Of a stretch of DNA of 14,352 nt, positions 14,183 to 14,352 are shown piece after piece. The notes below the pieces were generated by a model, which did no database searches, was not told where the DNA came from, and was given only the letters and a program-made list of their open reading frames with translations. Origin of the DNA: Pseudomonadota bacterium (GTDB taxonomy: Bacteria > Desulfobacterota > Desulfobaccia > Desulfobaccales > 0-14-0-80-60-11); NCBI GenBank assembly GCA_018897875.1, contig JAHIKF010000149.1, positions 1 through 14,352 of the forward strand. The letters run 5' to 3'. Within the stretch, counting starts at the first letter, position 1; each line of letters opens with the position of its first letter. A program made the position numbers and the translations under genes.

Positions 14183-14352
14183 ATGAAAGCACCGTCTGCT
14201 GACCCCGTGTCCCGGCGGGCTAGAGAGATCACCCCGTTTTTGGTGATGGATATCCTGGAGCGGGCCCAGGAGTTGGAGCGCGCCGGCGAGCAGGTCATCC
14301 ACCTGGAGATCGGGGAGCCGGACTACGACACGCCCCAGGTGGTCAAGGACGC
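14183..14352 (+). CDS. class I/II PLP-dependent aminotransferase (N-terminal part)
   Basis: An ATG at 14183, preceded in frame by TAA at 14171-14173, opens a frame that runs off the window end after 56 codons. The translation has REITPFLVMDILERAQELE followed by VIHLEIGEPDYDTP, the typical N-terminal signature of aspartate/alanine-type aminotransferases of fold type I, in which the GEPD segment contributes to the substrate site. The substrate cannot be told from this fragment. The gene is divergent from lexA, with 160 bases between them, and is probably unrelated to the cassette. No strong ribosome site is visible. Confidence 0.85.
   Translation, partial: MKAPSADPVSRRAREITPFLVMDILERAQELERAGEQVIHLEIGEPDYDTPQVVKD

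Overview
The window is GC-rich DNA from an anaerobic bacterium with a Wood-Ljungdahl (CODH/ACS) pathway. The bacterial (not archaeal) form of the CODH/ACS genes, a lexA gene, and the palindromic extragenic repeats suggest a sulfate-reducing or syntrophic member of the Desulfobacterota, for example a Desulfobacca- or Syntrophobacter-like lineage. That placement is inference from gene content, not a phylogeny.

Layout. (1) Positions 1-2462, plus strand: a few codons that may end an upstream gene, a periplasmic transglutaminase-like lipoprotein (85-1443), and an exported SUMF1-fold protein (1617-2462). (2) Positions 2575-9352, plus strand: the carbonyl branch of the Wood-Ljungdahl pathway in the order acsA (Ni-Fe CO dehydrogenase), acsB (acetyl-CoA synthase), acsC (large corrinoid/Fe-S protein subunit), acsE (methyl-H4folate:corrinoid methyltransferase). 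All metal-ligand cysteines I looked for are present, so these genes look functional. Each of the three gaps inside the cluster contains a strong hairpin, and the cluster ends in a clear Rho-independent terminator at 9382-9413. acsD (small corrinoid protein subunit), cooC and acsF are absent here and must be elsewhere. (3) Positions 9426-14022, minus strand: a LexA-headed cassette, read right to left as lexA, a degenerate RecA-like protein, a 62-residue tail-anchored membrane peptide, a repeat-filled spacer, a 91-residue helical protein, and a family B DNA polymerase. (4) From 14183, plus strand and divergent from lexA: the start of a class I/II PLP-dependent aminotransferase, cut by the window edge.

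The acs genes together make or cleave acetyl-CoA: AcsE passes the methyl group from methyl-tetrahydrofolate to the corrinoid protein (AcsC with an AcsD partner), AcsA makes or uses CO, and AcsB joins methyl, CO and CoA. The direction (acetate oxidation or CO2 fixation) cannot be read from the sequence.

The most interesting part is the lexA-recA-like-peptide-helical protein-polB cassette. It has the architecture of a damage-inducible mutagenesis cassette (compare lexA-imuA-imuB-dnaE2), but uses a family B polymerase. That polymerase has an altered motif C (first Asp replaced by Leu) and a decayed proofreading domain, like the archaeal PolB2/Dpo2 group. The cassette has been invaded by palindromic repeats: two have entered the polymerase reading frame without breaking it, one supplies the stop codon of the 91-residue gene, and a roughly 124-bp tandem repeat lies in the middle of the cassette. 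A member of the same repeat family also forms the acsE terminator.
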